DNA of 64,000 bases from Vreelandella salicampi (GTDB taxonomy: Bacteria; Pseudomonadota; Gammaproteobacteria; Pseudomonadales; Halomonadaceae): NCBI RefSeq assembly GCF_013415105.1, contig NZ_JACCDF010000003.1, positions 124,001 to 188,000 on the forward strand, read 5' to 3'. The position numbers were made by a program, and so were the translations under genes. The notes beneath the pieces were generated by a model, which was not told the origin of the DNA, ran no database searches, and worked only from the letters and a program-made list of their open reading frames with translations. Positions 54,547 through 63,883 of the stretch are shown piece by piece. The first letter of the stretch is position 1; each line of letters begins with the position of its first letter.

Positions 54547-55049
54547 GCTTTCGTGAGGCTTCTCAAGCGGAAAGGTTGGCATTTTTGGCCCGGGTGGCAA
54601 AAAAAGAGGCTAACTATCTTGAGCTTACAAGCACGCGCGTGTTTGGTGGTGTAGCGCAAGTTTCTCGGGGGCTTGTTGCCGAATGGGTAGGCGATATTGA
54701 GGCTGCGGAGCGTCTTGATGCGTTTGTCGCACGGTTTGGTCGTCTGCAAGATACCGTTGGAGATAAGTTGTTGCCTCAACTGCTGACGTTTGTTGGAGAG
54801 TCGGTGGGCCCAGCGGCGGATAATTTAGACAAAGCGGAAAAATTTGGCTGGATAGATAATGCCGATGACTGGTTGCTTTATCGCAAACTAAGAAACCAGA
54901 TGGTGCATGATTACATCGAAGACCTTGATGTTCTAGCTGACGCGTTAGAAGCAGGACGTGCCTTCACCCACCCACTGATAGAGATGGCGCTGCGTATGGC
55001 GAAGGAAGCAGACAACCGTCTTCATGAACCCCATTCATCGCGATCCTGA
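54543..55049 (+). CDS. HEPN-domain protein (probable RNase toxin)
   Basis: A 168-residue all-helical protein with the HEPN motif RNQMVHDY (Arg117, Asn118, His122), the R-x4-H active site of metal-independent RNases. It starts with TTG 54543, seven bases after AGGGGG; that start overlaps the MNT stop (TTGA). With the MNT protein it should be a toxin-antitoxin pair, perhaps defence linked. The C-terminal 20 residues (EADNRLHEPHSSRS) are not needed for the fold. Whether it is active cannot be told. Confidence 0.82.
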   Translation: MSFREASQAERLAFLARVAKKEANYLELTSTRVFGGVAQVSRGLVAEWVGDIEAAERLDAFVARFGRLQDTVGDKLLPQLLTFVGESVGPAADNLDKAEKFGWIDNADDWLLYRKLRNQMVHDYIEDLDVLADALEAGRAFTHPLIEMALRMAKEADNRLHEPHSSRS

Positions 55050-55154
55050 GCAAGAGGCGATGAAACCCGGCGCGGGCTGCGTTATCATGACGCTCCTGTT
55101 TTTTTCTGGATCGACGTTTCCCCGATCGACCCTTCGCTACGAGGTTCACCGCCG

Positions 55155-56420
55155 ATGTTCAGCCGCGACATGACAATTGCCGGATTCGATGATGTGCTGT
55201 TTGATGCCATGCAGAAAGAAGTGGAGCGCCAAGAAGCCCACATCGAACTGATCGCGTCCGAAAACTACGCCAGCCCGCGCGTACTGGAAGCCCAAGGCAG
55301 CCAGTTAACCAATAAATACGCCGAAGGCTACCCCGGTAAGCGCTACTACGGCGGTTGCGAATTCGTCGATATCGCCGAAAATCTCGCCATTGAGTACGCC
55401 AAAGAGCTGTTCGGCGCGACCTACGTCAACGTGCAGCCGCACTCCGGCTCCCAAGCCAACAGTGCCGTCTTCCAGGCGCTGGTCAAGCCCGGCGACACCA
55501 TCCTCGGCATGAGCCTCGACGCTGGTGGTCACCTGACCCACGGCGCCAAGCCCAACTTTTCCGGCAAGCACTACAACGCCATTCAGTACGGCTTGAACGA
55601 TCAAGAACTGATCGACTACGACCAGGTGGCCGAGCTTGCCCGCGAGCACCAGCCGAAGATGATCATTGCCGGCTTCTCCGCCTATTCGCAAATCGTCGAT
55701 TGGGCCAAGTTCCGCGAAATCGCCGACGAAGTGGGCGCTTACTTGCTGGTCGATATGGCCCACATTTCCGGCTTAGTCGCTGCAGGCGTTTACCCATCCC
55801 CCTTGCCCCACGCCCACGTGGTTACTTCTACCACGCACAAAACCTTGCGCGGCCCGCGCAGCGGCGTGATTCTCTCTGCCGAAGGCAACGCGGACATCGA
55901 GAAAAAGCTGCAGTCCGCGGTATTCCCTGGCGGCCAGGGCGGCCCGTTGATGCACGTGATTGCCGCCAAAGCCATCTGCTTTAAAGAAGCCATGGCACCG
56001 GAATTTAAAACCTACCAGCAGCAGGTGGTCAAAAACGCCCAAGCCATGGCCAAGGTGTTTATGGATCGCGGCTACGATATCGTCTCTGGTGGCACCGAAG
56101 ATCATCTCTTCCTGCTCTCGCTGATCAAGCAGGGCGTCACCGGTAAAGACGCCGATGCCGCTTTAGGTCGTGCGCACATCACCGTTAACAAAAACGCCGT
56201 GCCCAACGACCCGCAAAGCCCGTTTGTTACCTCAGGCCTGCGTATCGGCACCCCCGCTGTGACCACCCGCGGCTTTGGTGAAGAAGAATGCGCCAACCTC
56301 GCTGGCTGGATCTGCGACATCCTCGATGTGCTCGCCAATGGCGATGACACTAGCGCTATCGAAGCCGAAGTGAAGGGCAAAGCGGCTGAGGTCTGTGCGC
56401 GCTTCCCTGTTTATAAATAA
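55155..56420 (+). CDS. glyA: Serine hydroxymethyltransferase
   Basis: A 421-residue PLP enzyme interconverting serine and glycine with tetrahydrofolate. The PLP lysine is in [30 protein letters not shown] and [19 protein letters not shown] are standard. Length is typical. A weak GAGG is ten bases upstream of ATG; the 105 bases before it should contain the promoter. A GNRA-capped terminator follows. It supplies glycine and one-carbon units, including for purD in the same window. Confidence 0.97.
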   Translation: MFSRDMTIAGFDDVLFDAMQKEVERQEAHIELIASENYASPRVLEAQGSQLTNKYAEGYPGKRYYGGCEFVDIAENLAIEYAKELFGATYVNVQPHSGSQANSAVFQALVKPGDTILGMSLDAGGHLTHGAKPNFSGKHYNAIQYGLNDQELIDYDQVAELAREHQPKMIIAGFSAYSQIVDWAKFREIADEVGAYLLVDMAHISGLVAAGVYPSPLPHAHVVTSTTHKTLRGPRSGVILSAEGNADIEKKLQSAVFPGGQGGPLMHVIAAKAICFKEAMAPEFKTYQQQVVKNAQAMAKVFMDRGYDIVSGGTEDHLFLLSLIKQGVTGKDADAALGRAHITVNKNAVPNDPQSPFVTSGLRIGTPAVTTRGFGEEECANLAGWICDILDVLANGDDTSAIEAEVKGKAAEVCARFPVYK

Positions 56421-56462
56421 CCGCACGATAGCTTGGTAGGAGCGCAAGTTATTGCGCAAATA

Positions 56463-56490
56463 GGGCGCCGCAAGGCGCCCTTGGTATTTT
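56463..56490 (+). terminator. glyA terminator
   Basis: GGGCGCC pairs with GGCGCCC around the GNRA loop GCAA, followed by TTGGTATTTT. It stands about 40 bases after the glyA stop. Confidence 0.85.
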
Positions 56491-56516
56491 AGAGGTGATA
56501 ATCGATCTCATTTCTT

Positions 56517-56580
56517 CCTGAGCTTGTTGAAGGGTGTGTCAGTGTCGGCACAATACCCTGGACCCTTCAACAAGCTCAGG
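56517..56580. repeat. Inverted pair of the dispersed CCTGAGCTTGT repeat
   Basis: CCTGAGCTTGTTGAAGGGT (56517-56535) and its perfect inverse (56562-56580) flank 26 bases, forming a 19-base stem. It lies between glyA and the convergent glycosyltransferase gene. The 250-base gap 56421-56669 holds no gene beyond this and the glyA terminator. Confidence 0.85.
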
Positions 56581-56669
56581 GTGATCGGGTGGCACTACCT
56601 GTAATAGACTTAGGAAAACTTAGGGCGAGTGGGGCTCAGCGAGCGACTGTGTCTGTGCAAAAGTGAGTG

Positions 56670-57878
56670 TCACAAAAGCTCCTTAATCAGTGCCAGCTGT
56701 TGCGGAAAACAGACGGTCTTGAGATCGTAATGCTCAACAATGTGCTGGCGAGCCCGTTGACCAACTTGCTGCATTTTTTCAGGGTTTTTCAGCGCAAAAG
56801 ATACTTGCTCGACTAATCCCTCGTGAACAAAGAAATCAACCAAGAGGCCATTGTCATCGTGTGTGATGACTTCTCTAACCGGTGCCGTATCAGAGCCAAT
56901 CACCGGTGCACCGCAGCTCATGGCCTCTAACAATGACCAAGAAAGCACGAAGGGGTAAGTCAGATAGACATGCGCACGGCTTAACTGCATCAACCCAATT
57001 AGGGTTTGATGAGGCACCCGACCTAAAAAGTGCACACGTCGAGGGTCAAGCGCTTCGCGTACTTCGTCGAGAAAGTACTGCTTCCAGTTGCCAGCGGCAG
57101 GCGGGGCACCATAACTGACGCCATCCCCTCCCACAATAAGCACATGCGCGTTAGGGTGTTTCCGGAGTAATGCTGGCAGGGCGCGCATAAACACGTGGTA
57201 ACCGCGGTAAGGCTCCAAATCACGGTTGAAGAAGGTCACGACTTCGTCTTGACGGGTAAGGGTGAGCCCCTCGCCTAAGGTGACAGTGATGTCTGCGTTA
57301 GGTACGAAGCGTTGGGTATCAATGCCTTCATGGACGACACGCAGCTTGTCGTGATAGCGGTGCGGGTGTGTATCGCGTTGGAACCGCGTAGGACACACGC
57401 CAAGATCCACTTCCTCTAGCATCCACAATGGCCAAAGGTTTTTTAATCGTACCTTGGTCCGCAGTGCTTCCTCGGGCGGGAATTCCGGGTCGAAGTCCAG
57501 ATCAAGCCCTCTGGCATGGTAATAAAACTCAAACCAACCGAGTATACGGCTACTAGGAAAGATATCGCGTAGGTTGAGCATGTCTCCCCACCCGGTATGG
57601 CCAATGATGAGATCGGGTATCCACTCCTCGTCACACCATGCGTTAAGCACCGCTGCGGCGGAGCGCCCGCGAATAATTTTGCTATCCAGCGGTTGCACCC
57701 AAGGATCCAAACCTTGCGGATGGCCACGCAGGTAAGAAACATGAACGGTCTCAATGGGAGACGTTTTCGCAGCCGATGAAAAGCTTATTGCCCTAACGTC
57801 TGCTCCCTGCGCCTGTAAAGCGGGCGCTAAATGCTGAAATTGACCCGGAAAGTTAGGGTGCATAAACAGCACCCGCAT
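56670..57878 (-). CDS. Glycosyltransferase family 4-like (GT-B fold)
   Basis: A 402-residue cytosolic GT-B transferase. The N-terminus MRVLFMHPNFPGQFQHLAPA is typical, and the C-terminal donor domain has VLIVGGDGVSYG, the loop HFLGRVPHQTLIGLM and the EX7E-like region LSWSLLEAMSCGAPVIGSD. Donor and acceptor are unknown; proximity to rfbBDAC suggests rhamnose or another surface sugar. Start is uncertain: ATG 57878 gives the usual front end, while ATG 57935 would overlap the stop of the small gene upstream, and GTG 57899 has a close AAGGA. I use 57878. Confidence 0.85.
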   Translation of the reverse strand: MRVLFMHPNFPGQFQHLAPALQAQGADVRAISFSSAAKTSPIETVHVSYLRGHPQGLDPWVQPLDSKIIRGRSAAAVLNAWCDEEWIPDLIIGHTGWGDMLNLRDIFPSSRILGWFEFYYHARGLDLDFDPEFPPEEALRTKVRLKNLWPLWMLEEVDLGVCPTRFQRDTHPHRYHDKLRVVHEGIDTQRFVPNADITVTLGEGLTLTRQDEVVTFFNRDLEPYRGYHVFMRALPALLRKHPNAHVLIVGGDGVSYGAPPAAGNWKQYFLDEVREALDPRRVHFLGRVPHQTLIGLMQLSRAHVYLTYPFVLSWSLLEAMSCGAPVIGSDTAPVREVITHDDNGLLVDFFVHEGLVEQVSFALKNPEKMQQVGQRARQHIVEHYDLKTVCFPQQLALIKELL

Positions 57879-57931
57879 ATTTCGAAATAAGTCCAACACG
57901 ATGTCCTTAATCGGATTTATAGCGGTAGTGC

Positions 57932-58129
57932 TCATCGCCGCCAGCGCCGATAAGCTAACCGTAATATACCGGCTAGTGCCCAAACCAGGACACTACCCGC
58001 AACGATATAGACGAGCCCTTGTCGCCACCCTTCCAACTGGGAGGCTGTTTGCGCGATCACATTGGCGGAAAATAGCGCGAAGAAACGCAGTAACAAAAAT
58101 TGCGGGGTAGGCAGGCGTTTCCAAAGCAC
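57932..58129 (-). CDS. Small membrane protein (65 residues), hypothetical
   Basis: A short frame starting GTG (58129) 28 bases after the SapC stop and ending just before the glycosyltransferase; its TGA overlaps an ATG in the transferase frame. It has two hydrophobic stretches (QFLLLRFFALFSANVIA and GLVYIVAGSVLVWALAGIL) and ends in a basic tail YRRWRR, a pattern of a small inner-membrane protein with the tail inside. No family is recognised. The ribosome site (TGGA) is weak. The frame is open further upstream into SapC, but that part does not look like protein. Confidence 0.5.
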   Translation of the reverse strand: MLWKRLPTPQFLLLRFFALFSANVIAQTASQLEGWRQGLVYIVAGSVLVWALAGILRLAYRRWRR

Positions 58130-58157
58130 ATTACATATCCAGTGTGAGAAACATGGG

Positions 58158-58979
58158 CTATTCGCCGAAGTCGAACACGTTTTCGTCGTCTTCCTCGTCC
58201 AGCAATGCTTCGATATTGGTTTTTTCGGCCAAGTGTTTCTGCCACTCCGTATGTAAGCGATACCGTCGCCCGACGTGCTGCAAACGTTGCTCAGAAAAGA
58301 GTTGTGCATAAGCAAGTGACATGGCACCCGACGCCGTTAATGCCTTGATGGTCTCAGCCGGTAACGCTTTTAGCGCTGTCTCATTCACACGATGTAGCCC
58401 TCTGACCGGTTGGGTCGTGGCCGCATCGTTGAGATCGTCGTTGTGGCTGAGGTGGACTTGCCAAGGTTCAATAAGCCCTGCGGCATTGAGTTCCTCTACA
58501 CGTTTCAACGTCAAACGCCGGTTTTTCTCAAACGCCTCCAATAATGCCTGCGTCTTCTTCAAGCTGTCGCTGGGCTCTCCATTATCGGAAAAAAGGCGTG
58601 CTGTCTTGTCATCTGCTTGGTTTAAAAAACACCCTTGCGATGTATCGACGCAAAGCGCTGTCTGCTCAGTGGTCTCGATCGCCATCATACGGAAAGGGTA
58701 AGCCCGGTAAAACGCCGGAATATACTGGCCAAGCCAGCGGCCATCCGGCGCCACATAAACGTTCAACCCCGGCTGTAGTGACTGAACGGCCACGAGCTGA
58801 AACGGGGCGTGCTCGTCGGCATGCACAAAGGCAAGGGGCATGTTGGTGAGCAAATGGGATAGCTCGGCCATCACCACCGGCGCCACAACGTCTTGAGCGG
58901 CGAAAAAATAACGCGAGGGGCGTTTCCAGCCGGCATCACGGTGAGCGACGGGGCTAACGGGTATGTAATTCAAGGGCAT
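58158..58979 (-). CDS. SapC family protein
   Basis: A 273-residue protein of the SapC family, named from S-layer export in Campylobacter; the function elsewhere is unclear. It begins MPLNYIPVSPVAHRDAGWK and includes the conserved FVHADEHAPFQLVAVQSLQPG and GRWLGQYIPAFYRAYPFRMM. No signal peptide is seen. An acidic tail (LLDEEDDENVFDF) ends it. GGAG is six bases before the ATG. It sits 36 bases after rfbC and upstream of a small membrane protein and a glycosyltransferase, suggesting a role in a glycosylated surface structure. Confidence 0.82.
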   Translation of the reverse strand: MPLNYIPVSPVAHRDAGWKRPSRYFFAAQDVVAPVVMAELSHLLTNMPLAFVHADEHAPFQLVAVQSLQPGLNVYVAPDGRWLGQYIPAFYRAYPFRMMAIETTEQTALCVDTSQGCFLNQADDKTARLFSDNGEPSDSLKKTQALLEAFEKNRRLTLKRVEELNAAGLIEPWQVHLSHNDDLNDAATTQPVRGLHRVNETALKALPAETIKALTASGAMSLAYAQLFSEQRLQHVGRRYRLHTEWQKHLAEKTNIEALLDEEDDENVFDFGE

Positions 58980-59015
58980 CCTTGGCTCCAGGTTTAAAAA
59001 CTACTGCATCCAATG

Positions 59016-59552
59016 TCACAACCGGGCGCCTGAAAGTGGGGGAGCCTGGCGGTCCTTTGTGGAAAGTATGGGTGCCACATCAATTGGCCAATCAATGCCG
59101 ATGGTCGGATCGTTCCATATAATACTGCCCTCATCTTCAGGAGCATAATAAGCGGTGCATTTGTACTGGAATTCCGCTTCCTCGCTGGTGACATAAAAAC
59201 CATGAGCGAAACCCGGCGGCACCCACAGTATCTGCTTGTTGGCATCGCTTAGTAGCGTTCCCACCCAGCGGCCAAAAGTGGGGCTGTTCTTGCGTATATC
59301 CACGGCGACGTCGAACACTTCGCCACGGGTTACGCGGATCAGTTTGCCCTGTGGTTGCGTCACCTGGTAATGGAGACCGCGCAGAATGCCTTTTTTTGAT
59401 TTGCTATGGTTGTCTTGTACAAGAGTATAAGGGCCACAATGCGTTTCGAATTCGCTTTGGCGAAACGTTTCCATAAAGAAGCCACGTTCATCACCGAAGA
59501 CGTTTGGTGTGAACATTATGACGTCAGGAATGGCTAATGGCTGTACCTGCAT
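59016..59552 (-). CDS. rfbC: dTDP-4-dehydrorhamnose 3,5-epimerase
   Basis: A 178-residue cupin epimerase, third step of dTDP-L-rhamnose synthesis. Catalytic residues lie in ILRGLHYQ (His) and NDPTIGIDWP; GDERGFFMETFR and VPPGFAHGFYV are family motifs. ATG 59552 has GAGGA about eight bases upstream; the longer frame overlaps rfbA. It lies 22 bases downstream of rfbA in the same direction. Confidence 0.95.
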   Translation of the reverse strand: MQVQPLAIPDVIMFTPNVFGDERGFFMETFRQSEFETHCGPYTLVQDNHSKSKKGILRGLHYQVTQPQGKLIRVTRGEVFDVAVDIRKNSPTFGRWVGTLLSDANKQILWVPPGFAHGFYVTSEEAEFQYKCTAYYAPEDEGSIIWNDPTIGIDWPIDVAPILSTKDRQAPPLSGARL

Positions 59553-59574
59553 GCGTTTTGTCCTCAGCGTATTT

Positions 59575-60456
59575 TTAATAAATCGTTTCGCGCAGGAGCC
59601 CAAGCAGGTACTGCCCGTAGCCATTTTTTGCCATGGGGGTGGCGAGGGCTTCCAACGCCGCGTTGTCGATCCAACCCTTGCGCCAGGCCACTTCTTCCGG
59701 GGCCGCTATTTTCAATCCCTGACGTTGTTCGATCGTTTGAATAAACTGGCTAGCTTCCAGCATGCTTTCATGCGTACCGGTATCCAGCCAGGCATAGCCC
59801 CGGCCCATTACTTCTACCTTTAAGGCCTCGCGTTCCAGGTACAGCCGATTGAGGTCGGTGATTTCCAATTCACCGCGAGGAGAAGGGCGCACCTGCTTGG
59901 CCAATTCCACGACGTTTTCATCGTAAAAATACAAGCCGGTGACGGCATAACGTGATTTTGGCTGAGTGGGTTTCTCTTCCAGGCTCAATACCCGGCCCTG
60001 GGCATCGAACTCGGCCACACCATAGCGTTGGGGGTCATTAACCGCATAAGCAAACACACTCGCGCCTTCACGCTGGGCATCGGCGTTTTTTAGTAGGGCC
60101 ACGAAGTCATGGCCATAGAAAATGTTGTCGCCCAGTACCAGGGCACAGGGCGATCCGTTCAAAAACTGCTCGCCAATCAGAAACGCCTGGGCCAAGCCAT
60201 CGGGAGAGGGCTGCACGGCGTATTCCAACTGGATGCCCCATTGACTGCCATCGCCCAACAGCTGTTCAAAGCGGGGCGTATCCTGAGGGGTAGAGATGAT
60301 CAAAATTTCACGAATACCCGCCAAAAGCAGCGTACACAGCGGGTAATAAATCATCGGCTTGTCGTAGATGGGTAATAGCTGCTTGGAAATGGACAGGGTG
60401 GCGGGGTATAAGCGTGTGCCGGAACCGCCGGCGAGGATAATGCCTTTGCGGGACAT
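59575..60456 (-). CDS. rfbA: Glucose-1-phosphate thymidylyltransferase
   Basis: A 293-residue nucleotidyltransferase, first step of dTDP-rhamnose synthesis. The signature [33 protein letters not shown], and [20 protein letters not shown] are intact. It starts at ATG 60456, six bases after AAGGA (the TTG just before is not the start). A 100-base gap and a toxin-antitoxin pair separate it from rfbD, unlike the usual compact rfbBDAC order. Confidence 0.96.
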   Translation of the reverse strand: MSRKGIILAGGSGTRLYPATLSISKQLLPIYDKPMIYYPLCTLLLAGIREILIISTPQDTPRFEQLLGDGSQWGIQLEYAVQPSPDGLAQAFLIGEQFLNGSPCALVLGDNIFYGHDFVALLKNADAQREGASVFAYAVNDPQRYGVAEFDAQGRVLSLEEKPTQPKSRYAVTGLYFYDENVVELAKQVRPSPRGELEITDLNRLYLEREALKVEVMGRGYAWLDTGTHESMLEASQFIQTIEQRQGLKIAAPEEVAWRKGWIDNAALEALATPMAKNGYGQYLLGLLRETIY

Positions 60457-60558
60457 CAAGGTTCCTTATCGTTAGACAATGAAAAGCATATAGATATGAA
60501 GGACAATCTCGAACTTGCGTTGGTATGCTGTGTCGTTAATGAGTGCAGCGATGAAGGG

Positions 60559-61251
60559 CTAAAGTGACGCTAGCCTAACCTTGGAGCGAGACCATTTATC
60601 CAAAATTGCCTCTACAAACCAAGAAGCGTCAACTTGTTTGAACTCCTTTTCGTAAATATCTAGGAAGCCGTCGGGGGTAATCTCGGCAAAGTGAATGTGT
60701 TCTTGACCGGAATTATCGAAGAAATATACGCGCTTGCATCTCTTCGACATACTAAACAGCATCTCCAAACTCTTTTTGTAGCGGCTGAGGATTTTATTTG
60801 CTGGAACATCGTGCCCGCCAGCCATAACACGCCCTTCAACACGTTTCTGATTAATTAGAGGGTCACTCGTGCAAATATAATAAAGGTAGCTTTCAAACCC
60901 TGCACTGTTTGCTTGATCGACGAAATCTAGGTGGCTTTCATGACTCATCACAGATTCATACGTCAGGGAAAGTTGTGCCTCCAACCACTCACTGCGCAGA
61001 CCAACCGCAATACGTTGCGCTAAAATAGTGGCAAACGTAGAGTCAAATTGCTCAATTTTATCGTCAAAAAGCGGCGCATTAATTTCAAGCATGTTGGCGG
61101 TTGCTTGGAATACCTGGGAAAAAGGTACGTATTTTGCAATGTCGTCAGGATTAATATATTGCCCTAAAGGCACGTTTTGACTAATTAAATAGCGAGCCAG
61201 TGTTGTCTTACCTGAGCCATTAGGTCCAGCGATCAAACGGAGTCTTGGCAT
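60559..61251 (-). CDS. Zeta-toxin-like kinase
   Basis: A 230-residue P-loop kinase with Walker A GPNGSGKT (9-16) and the YINPDDIAKY segment of zeta-toxin/UDP-N-acetylglucosamine kinase relatives, plus YESVMSHESH and GRVMAGGHDVP, where Arg/His residues match those of the family. It could phosphorylate a UDP-sugar precursor or another target. It is AT-rich compared with the rfb genes and overlaps the upstream small gene by 19 bases, as expected of a toxin-antitoxin operon. The target is not established. Confidence 0.85.
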   Translation of the reverse strand: MPRLRLIAGPNGSGKTTLARYLISQNVPLGQYINPDDIAKYVPFSQVFQATANMLEINAPLFDDKIEQFDSTFATILAQRIAVGLRSEWLEAQLSLTYESVMSHESHLDFVDQANSAGFESYLYYICTSDPLINQKRVEGRVMAGGHDVPANKILSRYKKSLEMLFSMSKRCKRVYFFDNSGQEHIHFAEITPDGFLDIYEKEFKQVDASWFVEAILDKWSRSKVRLASL

Positions 61252-61493
61252 AAGTAGGCTCGCAGATCAAACGGCTTTTGGGGTGTCACTGCCTTTATCA
61301 CCCTTTCCTTTTTATCGGCACCGACTTCTACGATGTTGCCATTTTTCACATAAACCACTGGCACACCACGCTCAAGCTGCTTTTTTATTGCACCGTGTGA
61401 TGCTCTGCGCGCGTAGTCCTGTAGCTTACGGGTGTCCTCCATTGGGTCTTTGCGCTCATGCTTCCGTATACGGATAGGCGTTTTAACCGTCAT
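61233..61493 (-). CDS. Putative antitoxin partner of the zeta-type toxin
   Basis: An 86-residue protein, charged, with a helical front (KLQDYARRASHGAIKKQLERG) and a beta-rich segment VPVVYVKNGNIVEVGADKK. It directly precedes and overlaps the toxin gene by 19 bases, the usual order for antitoxin-toxin. I do not recognise a named family with certainty. An alternative ATG 51 bases downstream (MEDTRKLQD) is possible. Confidence 0.7.
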   Translation of the reverse strand: MTVKTPIRIRKHERKDPMEDTRKLQDYARRASHGAIKKQLERGVPVVYVKNGNIVEVGADKKERVIKAVTPQKPFDLRAYLCQDSV

Positions 61494-61560
61494 ATCACTT
61501 ACCCCCGATCAGTTGGTTGACCTGCTCGTGTAGCAAAGGTATTACCCAAGAATAGCATGT

Positions 61561-61736
61561 CGCGACGCCACATTGTCACTCCTGCTGGGGCAGGGAACCA
61601 GCACAATCAAGCCCGCATCCATGCCACCTTAACTCTTCCTATCTCTTCTTGACCCACATCAGATAGCTTCACTTCACTCGCGACGCCACCGTTGGCAGCC
61701 TGTGTCATTGCGAGGAGCGCAGCGACGAAGCAATCT
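61561..61736. repeat. Cluster of dispersed repeats between rfbD and the toxin-antitoxin pair
   Basis: The gap 61494-61704 holds no gene. CGCGACGCCAC occurs twice (61561-61571, 61679-61689). GTCACTCCTGCTGGGGCAGG (61575-61594) contains CCTGC-TGGG-GCAGG and looks like a member of the CATTCCTGC/GCAGGAATCC repeat class. At 61703-61736 is a copy of the widespread TGTCATTGCGAGGAGCGCAG / GAAGCAATCT repeat, which runs into the 3' end of rfbD and supplies its last 11 codons and stop. Confidence 0.65.
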
Positions 61737-62598
61737 GTTCTTCCAAGCTGAGTGCCAGCTGTTGTTGCCAGTGAGGTAATCGCACGTCTAGCGCCTGCTC
61801 CAGCTTTGCGAGCGCAAGGCGTGAATTAAGCGGCCGCTTTGCGGGGGTGGGGTAGTCCGCCGTAGGGGTCGCGCTGACGTGCTCAGGCGCAATGGTGAGT
61901 GGTTCACCGCGTGCGCGTGCCTGCCGGAAAATCTCGCAGGCAAAGCCGTGCCAGCTGGTTTCTCCGCGAGGGGCGAGGTGGTACAACCCGCTGTCAATGT
62001 TGCGCGTAAGTGCTCGCTGTGTGACTAACGCAATCAAGCGGGCCGGGGTCGGCGCGCCTATCTGGTCGTTCACTACGCTCAGTGACTCCCGCTCACGGCC
62101 CAGGCGCAACATGGTATGCATAAAATTACGGCCACGCGCACTGTAGACCCAGCTGGTACGAAAAATAAGGTGTCGGCAGCCACTCGCCTGGATGGCGTGG
62201 TCGCCTGCGAGTTTTGTACAGCCATAAACATTAATCGGTGCGGGCGTGTCAGTCTCACGCCAAGGGGCTTCGCCGTTACCAGCGTAAACATAGTCGCTTG
62301 AATAATGGACTAACGTAGCCGCGTGTGTAGCGGCAAATGTGGCCAGCTGGGCGGGTAGCTCACTATTTAAACGTTTTGCCAGCCGTGTCTCTTTTTCAGC
62401 GTGGTCGACCGCTGTGTAAGCGGCGGCGTTCACTATCAGCCCAGGCGAGTAGTCGTTCAGCCATGCGTCAACAGCGGCGGCATCGGTGAGATCCAGCTCC
62501 CGACGGCCAGGGGCGTGAACCTCTCCTGACAGGCACAGTTGGCGCTGCAATTCGAAGCCGACTTGCCCAGTACCACCGAGTAACAGGATATGGCTCAT
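61705..62598 (-). CDS. rfbD: dTDP-4-dehydrorhamnose reductase
   Basis: A 297-residue NAD(P)H-dependent reductase, last step of dTDP-L-rhamnose synthesis. The Rossmann motif [29 protein letters not shown] and [13 protein letters not shown] (YxxxK) are intact. ATG 62598 overlaps the rfbB stop as ATGA. Its C-terminus ([11 protein letters not shown]) is read from a dispersed repeat, so the natural tail may have been replaced by repeat insertion. Confidence 0.94.
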   Translation of the reverse strand: MSHILLLGGTGQVGFELQRQLCLSGEVHAPGRRELDLTDAAAVDAWLNDYSPGLIVNAAAYTAVDHAEKETRLAKRLNSELPAQLATFAATHAATLVHYSSDYVYAGNGEAPWRETDTPAPINVYGCTKLAGDHAIQASGCRHLIFRTSWVYSARGRNFMHTMLRLGRERESLSVVNDQIGAPTPARLIALVTQRALTRNIDSGLYHLAPRGETSWHGFACEIFRQARARGEPLTIAPEHVSATPTADYPTPAKRPLNSRLALAKLEQALDVRLPHWQQQLALSLEEQIASSLRSSQ

Positions 62599-63647
62599 GC
62601 TGGGCTTTCCTGCTGTTCGCGATAGCGTCCATCCATCACCGCCGCTACCCACTGCGGGTTTTGCAGATACCACTGCACGGTTTTGCGCAGCCCTGTTTCA
62701 AAGGTTTCCCGTGGTTTCCAGCCCAGTGTCTCAGCGATTTTGCCTGCATCGATGGCATAGCGCCTATCGTGCCCGGGGCGGTCGGTGACATGGGTGATCA
62801 AAGACGCATAAGAGCATCCATTGGCTTGGGGGGCCAGCTCATCGAGCAGGGTGCATACTGCATGCACGATCTCCAGGTTAGGCTTTTCATTCCAGCCGCC
62901 AACGTTATAGACCTCGCCAGGTGTGCCCGCTTCCAATACTCGGCAAATGGCTCGGCAGTGGTCTTCCACGTACAACCAATCGCGCACCTGTTGCCCATCA
63001 CCGTATATCGGCAGTGGCTTACCCGCTAGCGCGTGGGTGATCAATAAAGGAATCAGCTTTTCCGTAAACTGAAACGGCCCATAGTTGTTGGAGCAATTGG
63101 TGGTAAGCACCGGCAAGCCATAAGTGTGATGATAGGCCCGCACCAAGTGGTCGCTGGCCGCTTTGCTGGCGGAGTAGGGGCTATTGGGTGCATAAGCCGT
63201 GGTTTCAGTGAACGCTGGGTCTTGTGGCCCAAGAGTCCCGTACACCTCGTCAGTGGACACATGCAAGAAACGAAACGCGCTTTGCTCCGCCGTGGGCAGG
63301 GCTTGCCAATACCCACGCGCTGCCTCCAATAAATTGAAGGTGCCGTTTACATTGGTGTGGATGAACGCCTGCGGCCCATGAATGGAGCGGTCTACGTGCG
63401 ATTCCGCCGCAAAATGCACAATGGCGCGTGGCTTCAGTTCCGCCAGCAAGCGGGGCAGCAACGTGGCATCGGTAATATCGCCATGCACAAACCGATACTG
63501 CGGATTGCCTTCCACCCCCTGTAGGTTGGCCAGATTACCGGCGTAAGTGAGTGCGTCCAGATTCGTAACTGACTCATCACTCTGCGCGCACCACTGCAAA
63601 ACAAAATTGGCGCCGATAAACCCGGCACCGCCAGTGACTAATATCAT
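62595..63647 (-). CDS. rfbB: dTDP-glucose 4,6-dehydratase
   Basis: A 350-residue short-chain dehydrogenase/reductase, second step of the dTDP-rhamnose pathway. [11 protein letters not shown] (NAD binding), [10 protein letters not shown], and [12 protein letters not shown] with the YxxxK catalytic pair are intact. A GGA motif is six bases before the ATG. It is the first gene of the rfb block on this strand, coupled to rfbD. Confidence 0.96.
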   Translation of the reverse strand: MILVTGGAGFIGANFVLQWCAQSDESVTNLDALTYAGNLANLQGVEGNPQYRFVHGDITDATLLPRLLAELKPRAIVHFAAESHVDRSIHGPQAFIHTNVNGTFNLLEAARGYWQALPTAEQSAFRFLHVSTDEVYGTLGPQDPAFTETTAYAPNSPYSASKAASDHLVRAYHHTYGLPVLTTNCSNNYGPFQFTEKLIPLLITHALAGKPLPIYGDGQQVRDWLYVEDHCRAICRVLEAGTPGEVYNVGGWNEKPNLEIVHAVCTLLDELAPQANGCSYASLITHVTDRPGHDRRYAIDAGKIAETLGWKPRETFETGLRKTVQWYLQNPQWVAAVMDGRYREQQESPA

Positions 63648-63751
63648 TGTGTTTCCAAAGTATATGTTTGCTGCCTAGTGGCCCCATACCACAAAAGATG
63701 GGTTGAGCTTTTCGCTCGGCGTGGCTAAGCGGCTCGCCTTGCCCTTAATTC

Positions 63752-63766
63752 TTCGACAAGCTCAGG
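63752..63766 (-). repeat. Dispersed repeat, CCTGAGCTTGT type (copy 4)
   Basis: TTCGACAAGCTCAGG is the inverse of the repeat core seen near 43.26 kb and 56.5 kb. It lies in the 236-base gap between the manC-type end and rfbB, which otherwise shows no gene. Confidence 0.8.
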
Positions 63767-63883
63767 TTGACCAGTGCAAGGGGCAAGCTCAGGGGCTTAA
63801 ATGTCCCTATAACGTATCAGCAACAAGGAGGTGTTCAATCCCGGTTTCCTGTTGCTGGATACGAGTTGCTTGGATCGCTTGCG

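Noticed and set aside
58130..58327. Upstream half of the leftward frame 57932-58327
   Set aside because: This part overlaps SapC in another frame and reads as noise; only the part after GTG 58129 resembles a membrane protein.
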